A stretch of 7,141 nucleotides of DNA from Deltaproteobacteria bacterium (GTDB taxonomy: Bacteria > Myxococcota_A > Polyangia > JAAYKL01), in assembly GCA_011389755.1 (NCBI GenBank), contig JAABTR010000250.1, forward strand, positions 1 through 7,141, in the 5' to 3' direction. Below are positions 1-5,222 of the stretch, piece by piece. The position numbers and the translations under genes are program-made. Within the stretch, counting starts at the first letter, position 1; each line of letters opens with the position of its first letter. The notes below the pieces were generated by a model. It made no database searches, had not been told where the DNA came from, and saw nothing but the letters and a program-made list of their open reading frames with translations.

Positions 1-131
1 GGATCGTTGGCCTCGAGCGGTCGATGCGCCTTGCCTTCCTTGTTGACCCTGTCCACATGGGCCGACTCGTGGACCTCCCACTCGAAGTCGGGTCCTCGCT
101 GAAGTCCGGGAATGCTCTTTGTCGTCGACAT
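1..131 (-). CDS. Unrecognised late flagellar-regulon gene, N-terminal 43 codons only
   Basis: The reading frame opens at an ATG (131-129) and runs off the left edge of the window. The start is supported by a strong Shine-Dalgarno GGGAGG at 144-139, seven bases upstream. The visible protein begins MSTTKSIPGLQRGPDFEWEV and continues as a charged, hydrophilic stretch (HESAHVDRVNKEGKAHRPLEAND). There is no signal peptide, membrane segment or known motif. It is not a flagellin N-terminus, which would show the INTN-type D0 helix. I do not recognise the family. A FlaG-like or other secreted or late flagellar protein would suit the location, but that is a guess. It lies directly downstream of fliW, behind its own sigma-28-like promoter and terminator-like hairpin, and two CsrA-type sites sit in its leader. 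It is therefore probably a late gene controlled by both FliA and CsrA. The existence of the gene is fairly sure; its function is unknown. Confidence 0.7.
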   Translation of the reverse strand, partial: MSTTKSIPGLQRGPDFEWEVHESAHVDRVNKEGKAHRPLEAND

Positions 132-139
132 CCTTGTAC
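128..139 (-). promoter_or_regulatory. Predicted CsrA binding site across a start codon (12/12 consensus)
   Basis: The minus strand reads GTACAAGGATGT, which fits every position of the published SELEX consensus for CsrA, RUACARGGAUGU. The AUG within it is the start codon of the left-edge gene, and its first base is the last base of the Shine-Dalgarno. ACA and UGU can pair around an AGGA loop, the presentation CsrA prefers. Bound CsrA would block ribosome access, as at the hag leader in Bacillus or glgC in E. coli. The match is seen directly; binding is inferred. The csrA and fliW genes lie immediately upstream on the same strand. Confidence 0.72.
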
Positions 140-150
140 CTCCCGCCGCA

Positions 151-172
151 GCCGGTACGTCCTTGTGCCGGC
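151..172 (-). promoter_or_regulatory. Predicted second CsrA site presented in a leader hairpin
   Basis: On the minus strand, GCCGG (172-168) pairs perfectly with CCGGC (155-151). Inside this 5-bp stem, after a C-A mismatch, AC (166-165) can pair with GU (158-157), leaving AAGGAC in the loop. The 12-mer GCACAAGGACGT (168-157) matches 10 of 12 positions of the CsrA consensus RUACARGGAUGU, including the essential GGA. Its GGA lies 29 bases upstream of the GGA in the site at 139-128, a spacing at which one CsrA dimer could bridge two sites. The folding was done by eye. Confidence 0.6.
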
Positions 173-185
173 CATCATCGTGGCG

Positions 186-209
186 AAAAAAGGCTTTCGC
201 CTTCTTTTT
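186..209 (-). terminator. Probable intrinsic terminator after fliW
   Basis: On the minus strand, AAGGC (203-199), a GAAA loop (198-195) and GCCTT (194-190) form a short hairpin closed by a C-G pair around a GNRA tetraloop. It is embedded in a run of six T (191-186). An A-run (209-205) precedes it, so it could also terminate weakly on the plus strand. It lies 59 bases beyond the fliW stop codon, where the end of the flagellar operon is expected. The stem has only five base pairs, two of them A-T, so efficiency may be modest. Confidence 0.55.
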
Positions 210-236
210 AAGTCGGTTGATTGCCGGGGAACTTTA
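210..236 (-). promoter_or_regulatory. Predicted sigma-28 (FliA) promoter for the left-edge gene
   Basis: The minus strand reads TAAAGTTC (236-229), then 11 bases, then ACCGACTT (217-210). Against the enterobacterial FliA consensus TAAAGTTT-N11-GCCGATAA, this matches 7 of 8 positions at -35 with exact spacing, and the central CCGA at -10. The expected start is near 204-203, giving a leader of about 72 bases to the ATG at 131. The location after the fliW stop, within a flagellar cluster that encodes FlgM, supports it. The -10 half is imperfect at its 3' end, and the site is unproven. Confidence 0.65.
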
Positions 237-262
237 GGAATGACGATTCTTTTATCGCAGAA

Positions 263-757
263 CTACTTGGTGTCCGGTGTCTTGGACTCGGGGCCGGGCA
301 CTTTTTCGGGCGCTGAAGCCGCATTTTCTTCTTCGGCTTCGGCCGCCAGGATGTGGCGCGTCTTGTAACGGGGATCGTTGAGGATGACCTGGGCGCCCTT
401 GCGCTCCTTGACGTCGAAGACCAAAGGCGCCAGGAGGTTCACCGTAATGGGGCGCGGGGCCGGGGGCACCGTGGCGATGGTGGCGATGGCCACGTCCTCG
501 ACTTTGTTCTCGGCTGTGGAGAGCATTTTTTTGAGCTTGTCCACCGGGTAGTCTTCGACGAACAAGCTGGGATCGATGATGACGAACGCCAGCTCAGGCT
601 GATCGGCGGACTGGAGCCACCTGAAGGGCGAGTCGGTGCGGTGCTCGAGCAAGACGACCCGTTTGCAATCGGAAAAACCGATGAGCCCGCCCGGCATGTA
701 CAAGAGCTCGTGCTCGGGAATCTCGATCTCACCGAACCTATCCGTTTTGATTTTCAC
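263..757 (-). CDS. fliW: FliW, flagellar assembly factor and CsrA antagonist
   Basis: FliW (164 aa) is a small cytoplasmic protein that binds CsrA and relieves its translational repression. In Bacillus, flagellin sequesters FliW until it is exported. The sequence shows the family hallmarks: MPGGLIGF near residues 21-28, FRWLQSADQPELAFVIIDP at 45-63, ITVNLLAPLVFD at 104-115, and GAQVILNDPRYKTRH at 121-135. The body is of normal family size. The last 25 or so residues are an Ala/Glu/Pro/Lys-rich, probably disordered tail that the family does not need. The ATG at 757 is preceded by AAGGAG five bases upstream. The gene starts 18 bases after the csrA stop, so the pair is surely co-transcribed, and it is the last gene of the operon before the hairpin at 203-186. 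Here csrA precedes fliW, whereas in Bacillus fliW comes first. Confidence 0.96.
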   Translation of the reverse strand: MKIKTDRFGEIEIPEHELLYMPGGLIGFSDCKRVVLLEHRTDSPFRWLQSADQPELAFVIIDPSLFVEDYPVDKLKKMLSTAENKVEDVAIATIATVPPAPRPITVNLLAPLVFDVKERKGAQVILNDPRYKTRHILAAEAEEENAASAPEKVPGPESKTPDTK

Positions 758-775
758 GGCTTCTCCTTGGCGTCC

Positions 776-1021
776 TCATTTTTTCTTCGCTTTGGGCAAG
801 AAATCCGGCAGGGAGAGTCGGTCTTCTACCTCGGATGCCGCCAGCGCAGCGCGTCTGTTCTCTTCAACGATCTCTTTATGGATTTCTTCCCGGTAGACCG
901 GGACTCCCTCCGGCGTGTCGATGCTGATCCGAACCGTGCGCCCGCGGATTTCCTTGACGGTTATGACGACGTCATTGCCTACGACGATACTCTGCCCTTG
1001 TTTTCGGCTCAGTACGAGCAT
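776..1021 (-). CDS. csrA: CsrA, carbon storage/translational regulator
   Basis: CsrA (81 aa) is an RNA-binding homodimer that recognises GGA motifs in hairpin loops, usually over a Shine-Dalgarno, and represses translation. The N-terminus MLVLSRKQGQSIVVGNDVVI and the core strands ITVKEIRGRTVRISIDTPEGVPVYREEI are canonical. Leu4 and Arg44, the RNA-contacting residues, are present. The C-terminal helix and tail (about residues 48-81, ending PKAKKK) are longer than in the 61-residue E. coli protein. Such longer tails are typical of CsrA proteins that work with FliW, which in Bacillus contacts this part of the dimer. The ATG at 1021 lies 17 bases after the flgL stop. The ribosome binding site is weak (AAGGG, five bases upstream) and sits in a possible GGA-loop hairpin, suggesting autoregulation. 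The gene is followed directly by its antagonist, fliW. Confidence 0.97.
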   Translation of the reverse strand: MLVLSRKQGQSIVVGNDVVITVKEIRGRTVRISIDTPEGVPVYREEIHKEIVEENRRAALAASEVEDRLSLPDFLPKAKKK

Positions 1022-1025
1022 CTCG

Positions 1026-1038
1026 CCCTTTCCGAGGG
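1026..1038 (-). promoter_or_regulatory. Possible CsrA autoregulatory hairpin over the csrA ribosome binding site
   Basis: Between flgL and csrA, CCCT (1038-1035) can pair with AGGG (1029-1026) around a five-base loop CGGAA that contains GGA. The AGGG arm is the only Shine-Dalgarno-like sequence for csrA. A competing 4-bp pairing, CTCG (1036-1033) with CGAG (1025-1022), also leaves GGA in the loop. A GGA loop next to a sequestered ribosome binding site is the classic CsrA target arrangement. Both stems are short, so this is suggestive only. Confidence 0.35.
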
Positions 1039-1917
1039 TCAGCCGGCGCCGATGAACGAAGTGTTCGTCACGCGTTGGGACACGGAGATGGCATCCTGCA
1101 GCGCCCTCGTCGTCTCATTGAGTTCCATGAAGACCTTAACCGGGTCGATGTCGATAAGTCCAGATTCTTCCCCCAAGAGGCTGTCGTGGATCCTGACGCG
1201 GACGTTTTCGGCCACGTCGAGCTGATTGAGCTTGAGCCCGGCGTCGGTCCTGGATTCGGATATCTGGTCGATGGAGGTGGCGAGGGTGTCGAGGGAGGCC
1301 TGGATATTGGGCAGATCGTCGGCGCGCAGGGCCGTCTCCAGGTCTGAAAGGACGGCAAAGACGTCGAGCCCGCCGGCGACCGTGAACGCCTCTTCCCCAG
1401 AAACATTGACGGCTTGGCGGGCGTTGGGCCCCACGTCCACCTCCTTGACGCCGTTGTTGCCGACGAAGGTGCCGTCGTCTTGGAAAGGACGCGTCTCGGT
1501 GAGGAACCCCCCGAACACGTACTCGCCCCCGGCTTTTGTGTTGGCGACCCCCACCATCGACGTGAGGAGGCTCTCCACCTCATTGGCGACGATGGAGCGC
1601 TGGTGGGCGTTTAAGGTGCCGTTGGCCGCCACCATCGCCAGCTCTTTGCCGCGAATGAGCAGGTTGGTGGCCTCGCCCAAGGCCGAGTCCGCCGCGTCGA
1701 GCTGGGTTCGGCTGCGGGAGATGTTCTTTTCGTAGTGGTCCGTGGCCGCCCTGGCCTCCCGCAAGAGCCGGATGCGCTCCGCGGCGATGGGATCTTCCTC
1801 GATGCGCTGGAACTTCTTGCCGGTGGCGCCTTGTTGTTGGAGCGAGAACAGCTCGAGGCGCTGGTTTGAGACATCGTTTATCGACTGGCGAAATACCATT
1901 TTTTCCGTCACGCGCAT
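1039..1917 (-). CDS. flgL: FlgL (HAP3), hook-filament junction protein
   Basis: FlgL (292 aa) is exported through the flagellar type III apparatus and forms the second junction layer between the FlgK ring and the flagellin filament. The N-terminal helix MRVTEKMVFRQSINDVSNQR and the flagellin-like stretch about residues 30-150 (GKKFQRIEEDPIAAERI, then LLIRGKELAMVAANGT, then the GGEYVFGGFLTETRPF turn) are diagnostic. The C-terminal helix returns as ELNETTRALQDAISVSQRVTN, ending SFIGAG. Length is normal for the family. The ATG at 1917 was chosen because MRVTEKM is the usual FlgL opening and GGGAGG lies six bases upstream. An in-frame ATG at 1899 would cut this off. It starts two bases after the flgK stop and is probably translationally coupled. 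FlgN is its expected cytoplasmic chaperone. Confidence 0.95.
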   Translation of the reverse strand: MRVTEKMVFRQSINDVSNQRLELFSLQQQGATGKKFQRIEEDPIAAERIRLLREARAATDHYEKNISRSRTQLDAADSALGEATNLLIRGKELAMVAANGTLNAHQRSIVANEVESLLTSMVGVANTKAGGEYVFGGFLTETRPFQDDGTFVGNNGVKEVDVGPNARQAVNVSGEEAFTVAGGLDVFAVLSDLETALRADDLPNIQASLDTLATSIDQISESRTDAGLKLNQLDVAENVRVRIHDSLLGEESGLIDIDPVKVFMELNETTRALQDAISVSQRVTNTSFIGAG

Positions 1918-1919
1918 AA

Positions 1920-3332
1920 TCAGCCTCCCGCCCCGAGCCCGAGGATGGTCTGGATGATGCTGTCCACCGTGTTGAGCACCCGGGCCGACGCTTGGTAGGC
2001 CCTTTGATACTGAATCAAGTTGGTCATCTCCTCATCCAGGGAGACCCCGACGGCGCTGTCTTTGAGGTCTTCGATATGTTTGATGGACGTCTGCCTCAGG
2101 CTGATCTCGTCGGCGGCCCGCCGCGCCTCCACGCCCACCTCACCGACGATGGTGGCATAGGACTCGTTGTACGTCATCGTCCCGCCGGCCGCGTTGAGCC
2201 CGTCCGCCAAGGCCGCGAGCTCCAGGGCGTTGCGGTTGTCGCCCGGGAGCAGGGCCGGGTCCTGGGCGGCCGCCACCGCTTCGGGGGAGCCGTCCACCGC
2301 CGCGTCGAGCCGGATGAGCGCGGCCGCGTTGGTGGCCGAGGCCAGTGGCGCGAAGAAGTCTCTGCCTCCAGCCCCGTCGAGACCGAAGCCGGCGGCGTGC
2401 TGGGCGTTGAACGTGGTGACGAAGTCGTAGGCGAGCTGGTCCACGTCGCTTGCGAACTGGGGCACGAGCTGATCGCGGACATTCAACGTGCCGCCCATGG
2501 CCCCGCCTTCTATCTTGTCGGTGATCACCGACACCTGCCCGCTTGGGGTGATGTATTCGATCTCGGACGCGCCCGGGGCCGCCGTGTCCTGCACCCGCAA
2601 GGTGGAGTGGCGGATGCCCTCCACGAGGGGGATGCCCCCCTCGAGAAACAAGGTGACCTGGTTCTTGTCGTTGGTGATGTAGTGCACTTGGACGTGCTCG
2701 GCCACCTCCCGGATGAGCTGCTCGCGTTGGTCGAGCATGTCCGAGACGTCGCCGTCGGCCAGGTGCTGCTTGGTGATGTCCGCGTTGATCTGCGCGATCT
2801 TTTCGGTGCGGATGTTGACCTCGGCGGCCGACGACTTGAGGATGTTGTCCATGTTCACCCGGACATTTGTCAGCTCCGAGGAGATGCGGTTGAACGCGGC
2901 CGCGAGCTCATCGCCCCGGGCGAGCATCTCCTGACGGACCGTGGTCTCCGATGGGCTCGATTGCAGCTGCCGGACGGCTCCGAAGAAGGCGTCCAGGCGG
3001 TCACCCAGCGCCGTGCCCTCCAGATCGTTGAACAGCTCAGCCACATGGGACAAGACGGTGGATCTGCGATCGGCGCTGCCCTTTAAGGTCTCCTCCTGGA
3101 CCAGACGCTGCGTGGCGAAGATGTCGGTGTACCGGTGGATCCCGTCTATGGAGACGCCGCCGCCGCCGGTGGGTGGGCCGCCGACGGACGAGGTCACCAG
3201 GCGGCGCCTCGAGAAGCCCTCGGTCGAGACGTTGGACACATTGTGTCCGGTCACGCTGAGGCCGGCTTGTTGCGAGAACATGCCGGTCTTGGCCGTGTTC
3301 ATGGTCCCGAAGATATTAAAGACGATGGGCAT
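1920..3332 (-). CDS. flgK: FlgK (HAP1), hook-filament junction protein
   Basis: FlgK (470 aa) is the first junction protein, exported after hook completion and polymerised on the hook tip. The N-terminal D0/D1 region FNIFGTMNTAKTGMFSQQAG is followed by LSVTGHNVSNVSTEGFSRRR (residues 25-44), the rod/hook/HAP signature. The long helical segment with the conserved LNDLEG-like and QSSPSE portions (around residues 100-130) follows. The C-terminus (438-470, NLIQYQRAYQASARVLNTVD) is the paired D0 helix. It is somewhat shorter than the 547-residue enterobacterial protein; the difference lies in the variable outer domains, as is common. The ATG at 3332 has AAGGAGG six bases upstream and starts 15 bases after flgN. 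There is no sign of damage. Confidence 0.96.
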   Translation of the reverse strand: MPIVFNIFGTMNTAKTGMFSQQAGLSVTGHNVSNVSTEGFSRRRLVTSSVGGPPTGGGGVSIDGIHRYTDIFATQRLVQEETLKGSADRRSTVLSHVAELFNDLEGTALGDRLDAFFGAVRQLQSSPSETTVRQEMLARGDELAAAFNRISSELTNVRVNMDNILKSSAAEVNIRTEKIAQINADITKQHLADGDVSDMLDQREQLIREVAEHVQVHYITNDKNQVTLFLEGGIPLVEGIRHSTLRVQDTAAPGASEIEYITPSGQVSVITDKIEGGAMGGTLNVRDQLVPQFASDVDQLAYDFVTTFNAQHAAGFGLDGAGGRDFFAPLASATNAAALIRLDAAVDGSPEAVAAAQDPALLPGDNRNALELAALADGLNAAGGTMTYNESYATIVGEVGVEARRAADEISLRQTSIKHIEDLKDSAVGVSLDEEMTNLIQYQRAYQASARVLNTVDSIIQTILGLGAGG

Positions 3333-3347
3333 CGCGTTCCTCCTTCC

Positions 3348-3752
3348 TCACACCACCGCCTTTTTCCCACTGATTGTGCTCGGCGCGAGATCCAAAGTCC
3401 CGCTGCGACCGTAGGTCTGGCCGTGGCCGGCGACCCTGGTCAAAAACTCGAGCATTCCGTGGTAGTGACGGTAAAGCTGGGTGAGGAGCGCGTGGTTGAG
3501 CGAAGAGAGCCTCTTCACCTGCCTCGACAGCTCTTTGAGGTTGCGCGGGGCCTCTCCCGCCGCCTGGACCTCCGGGTCGATGAGCGCCAGAGCGTCAGCG
3601 ATCTTGTCCTTCTCGCCGGCCAGGCGCGCGACCTCCTTGGCGTCGGCCTTCACGATGGCGTCGTGTTCCTGCTCGAGCAGCATCTTGAGATGGTCGAGCA
3701 GCCTTTCGGCCAGAGCTTGGGGGCTGTCGTTGCGGACATCGGGGTTGGTCAT
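3348..3752 (-). CDS. flgN: FlgN-type chaperone for FlgK and FlgL
   Basis: The product (134 aa) is a small, helical cytoplasmic protein that binds the C-terminal helices of FlgK and FlgL and delivers them to the export gate. It shows a long heptad-rich helix (LLDHLKMLLEQEHDAIVKADAKEVARLAGEKDKI, about residues 18-51), a second helix from about residue 70 with the Leu/Asn-rich SSLNHALLTQLYRHY, and a C-terminal QTYGRSGTL (112-120), which is characteristic of FlgN/FlgN-like proteins. The ATG at 3752 has GGAG six bases upstream. The gene is placed between flgM and flgK, the standard operon position next to its clients. Sequence conservation in this family is low, so position and helical pattern carry much of the call. 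Confidence 0.86.
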   Translation of the reverse strand: MTNPDVRNDSPQALAERLLDHLKMLLEQEHDAIVKADAKEVARLAGEKDKIADALALIDPEVQAAGEAPRNLKELSRQVKRLSSLNHALLTQLYRHYHGMLEFLTRVAGHGQTYGRSGTLDLAPSTISGKKAVV

Positions 3753-3780
3753 CGTTTACTCCGTTGCGCCGCCGGGGTCC

Positions 3781-4062
3781 CTACAGGTATGTCTCCCGAA
3801 AGACCTTCTCGAGTTCCTTCTCGAGTATTTTTTGAGCGGTCTTTTTCGGGTCGGGCAGGGCCCCTTGGGCTTGAGTCTGTTCTGAGACCTCTTTGACCGC
3901 GCTCGCCTTCGTTGCGCCGAGCGCGTCCACACTGAGGCTCACCTTGTCTTCGATTTCGGCCGGCGCGGGCTTGTCCGCGGGTTGCGGCGAAGCCGCCGGC
4001 TTTTCTGCCGTTTTTCCAGTGCCGCGGGATCCGCTGATCCCGTCTGTCTTTTTGATCTTCAC
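3781..4062 (-). CDS. flgM: FlgM-like anti-sigma-28 factor (divergent)
   Basis: The product (93 aa) is read as FlgM, which binds FliA (sigma-28) in the cytoplasm and is exported when the hook is complete, releasing late transcription. I chose a GTG start at 4062. It has GGAGG at 4075-4071, eight bases upstream, and gives the FlgM-like opening MKIKKTDGISG. A TTG at 4113 would extend it by 17 residues but has no ribosome site and coincides with the predicted transcription start. A Pro/Ala/Lys-rich disordered linker follows (residues 15-36), then EDKVSLSVDAL (38-48), which matches the start of the sigma-binding core, then two predicted helices to the end. The usual I-x-x-G-x-Y-x-V motif of the second half is not visible; the protein ends in a charged helix, ELEKVFRETYL. 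Position just before flgN and flgK strongly supports the call. Confidence 0.72.
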   Translation of the reverse strand: MKIKKTDGISGSRGTGKTAEKPAASPQPADKPAPAEIEDKVSLSVDALGATKASAVKEVSEQTQAQGALPDPKKTAQKILEKELEKVFRETYL

Positions 4063-4070
4063 AGTCTTTT

Positions 4071-4075
4071 CCTCC
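4071..4075 (-). promoter_or_regulatory. Ribosome binding site deciding the flgM start
   Basis: GGAGG eight bases upstream of GTG (4062-4060) is the only good Shine-Dalgarno between the flgJ stop and the flgM core. It favours the 93-residue product over a 110-residue product starting at TTG 4113. Confidence 0.75.
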
Positions 4076-4109
4076 GGCACGCAAATTGGCCTTGGACCAA
4101 CGATGACCT

Positions 4110-5222
4110 TCAATTGTAAACATCGGTGGTTTCGGCCGAACCTTGAGTCCGGAGTGTCATTAGGTTGCCGCTCGTATCATCGTTGAGCGAAGCTCCGGGC
4201 ACCGCGTCGTCGACTGGGACAAAGGGTTGTCCCTTGGCCGCTTGGGGTACCAAAACCTCGATCTGCTCCAGCCCTCCTCGCCCGCTGCCGGGGATCCCCT
4301 CCAGCCGCCAGACCTTGCGACCGTAGCCGGCCTTTTGGGTCCCAGCCTCCCAGCCCGAGTACTCGATGGTGGCGATTTGTCCATTTTCAGTTCGTTCGAT
4401 GTTGTGCACCCGGTCGATGACAGCCATATGGCCGGGGCGCCCGTCAGGCGCGCTCGAGCTGAGCAAGAGCGGGGTGCCGGACTGCGCCATGGCATCCAAT
4501 TCCTCGACCGAGGAGGCGGTTTTGCGCGTGGCCCACGCGTCCGAGCTCCCCAGGTTAGACATGCGGGTGACCGCGTCGGCGCTGGGGAAGCCCCAACCGT
4601 GGCTGCGGGCCCGGACCGGGACCTTGAACCCCGTGCGGCGCAGCATCTCGAGGGCGAACAGGTTGCACTTGGGGTGTCCTTCGTAGCCGGATGCATCTTC
4701 CACGTTGAAGGCCGCCGGCCCGTCCGCACCTTGGGTGACGAGGTCTGCGGCCAGATCTTGTGAGGTGAGCATCCCCTCTTCGCCCCAGCGGGTCGCCGCG
4801 TCGCCGCCGAGCCACTTGCCGGCCAGGGCGGCGAGCTGCGTGTTGATCGGGGGCTCGCCCTCGCCGGTGATCACCGCTTTGTAGCTCTGCAGGCCGCGCA
4901 CGATGTTGGTGGTGAAACGGGACGTCGCGGCCGTCTGCGCGGCCCGCTCCTCCACGCCCAAGGCGCTGCGGAGCATTCGGGCCATGCCGAGATCCGAGCC
5001 GGAGGCTTGTTGGGCCAGCGCGTCGGCGAACATGTCATTGTAGACGTCGCCGGCAAACCCCTTGCCGAACATCCCGGAGCTGCCCCCGCTTTTGGACATG
5101 ACCGTGAACAGCTGCTTGAGCATGAGGGCCTCAAAAGCCGAGGCGGCCTGCTCGGGTGTCTCGATCCGCGGACGGACAGAGTCGAATCCGGTGCTCGGGG
5201 CGCTGTCGATGGGGGCCGGCAT
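4110..5222 (-). CDS. flgJ: FlgJ rod-binding protein with C-terminal cysteine peptidase/amidase-like domain
   Basis: Numbered from the ATG at 5222 the protein has 370 residues. Residues about 22-90 are a clear FlgJ rod-binding domain (PEQAASAFEALMLKQLFTVM, then GMFGKGFAGDVYNDMFADAL). This part caps the growing rod in the periplasm. Enterobacterial FlgJ continues as a GH73 glucosaminidase, and many relatives stop here. This one does neither. Residues about 125-330 resemble CHAP or NlpC/P60-like cysteine hydrolases, with PKCNLFALEMLRRTG around Cys186, HGWGFPSADAV at 208-217, GRPGHMAVI around His265, and IEYSGWE at 286-292, where Glu287 could be the third polar residue. The likely role is cutting peptide or amide bonds in peptidoglycan to let the rod through; this is inference. 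The ATG overlaps the flgI stop (TGATG), with GAGG seven bases upstream; a GTG three bases earlier is possible. The last codons contain the flgM promoter. Confidence 0.85.
   Translation of the reverse strand: MPAPIDSAPSTGFDSVRPRIETPEQAASAFEALMLKQLFTVMSKSGGSSGMFGKGFAGDVYNDMFADALAQQASGSDLGMARMLRSALGVEERAAQTAATSRFTTNIVRGLQSYKAVITGEGEPPINTQLAALAGKWLGGDAATRWGEEGMLTSQDLAADLVTQGADGPAAFNVEDASGYEGHPKCNLFALEMLRRTGFKVPVRARSHGWGFPSADAVTRMSNLGSSDAWATRKTASSVEELDAMAQSGTPLLLSSSAPDGRPGHMAVIDRVHNIERTENGQIATIEYSGWEAGTQKAGYGRKVWRLEGIPGSGRGGLEQIEVLVPQAAKGQPFVPVDDAVPGASLNDDTSGNLMTLRTQGSAETTDVYN
4120..4146 (-). promoter_or_regulatory. Predicted sigma-28 (FliA) promoter for flgM and the late genes
   Basis: Inside the end of flgJ the minus strand reads TCAAGGTT (4146-4139), an exact 11-base spacer, and ACCGATGT (4127-4120). 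Against TAAAGTTT-N11-GCCGATAA this is 6 of 8 at -35 and an intact CCGAT at -10. The start would be near 4113, about 51 bases before the flgM GTG. In Salmonella flgM likewise has a FliA-dependent promoter within the longer flg transcript. Both predicted FliA sites in this window share ACCGA at -10. It would drive flgM-flgN-flgK-flgL-csrA-fliW in addition to read-through from upstream. Confidence 0.65.

Noticed and set aside
132..262. Riboswitch, small RNA gene or tRNA in the intergenic gap
   Set aside because: The gap is fully accounted for by a promoter, a short hairpin and a CsrA-type leader. There is no cloverleaf and no known aptamer core that I can see.
353..1225. Plus-strand frame of 290 codons opposite fliW, csrA and flgL
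   Set aside because: It spans three unmistakable minus-strand genes and their gaps, and its translation shows no domain.
1992..3086. Long open frame on the plus strand opposite flgK (364 codons)
   Set aside because: It is the mirror of a high-GC coding gene. Its translation is Gly/Val/Asp/Arg-rich with no recognisable family, while the minus strand carries a full FlgK.
3781..4113. Longer FlgM of 110 residues starting at TTG 4113
   Set aside because: It has no ribosome site and sits at the predicted transcription start. The GTG at 4062 has GGAGG at good spacing and gives the FlgM-like MKIKKTDGISG.
4110..4865. GH73 glucosaminidase as the FlgJ C-terminal domain
   Set aside because: This would be the default expectation, but no GH73 motifs are visible. 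The Cys and His motif pattern points elsewhere.
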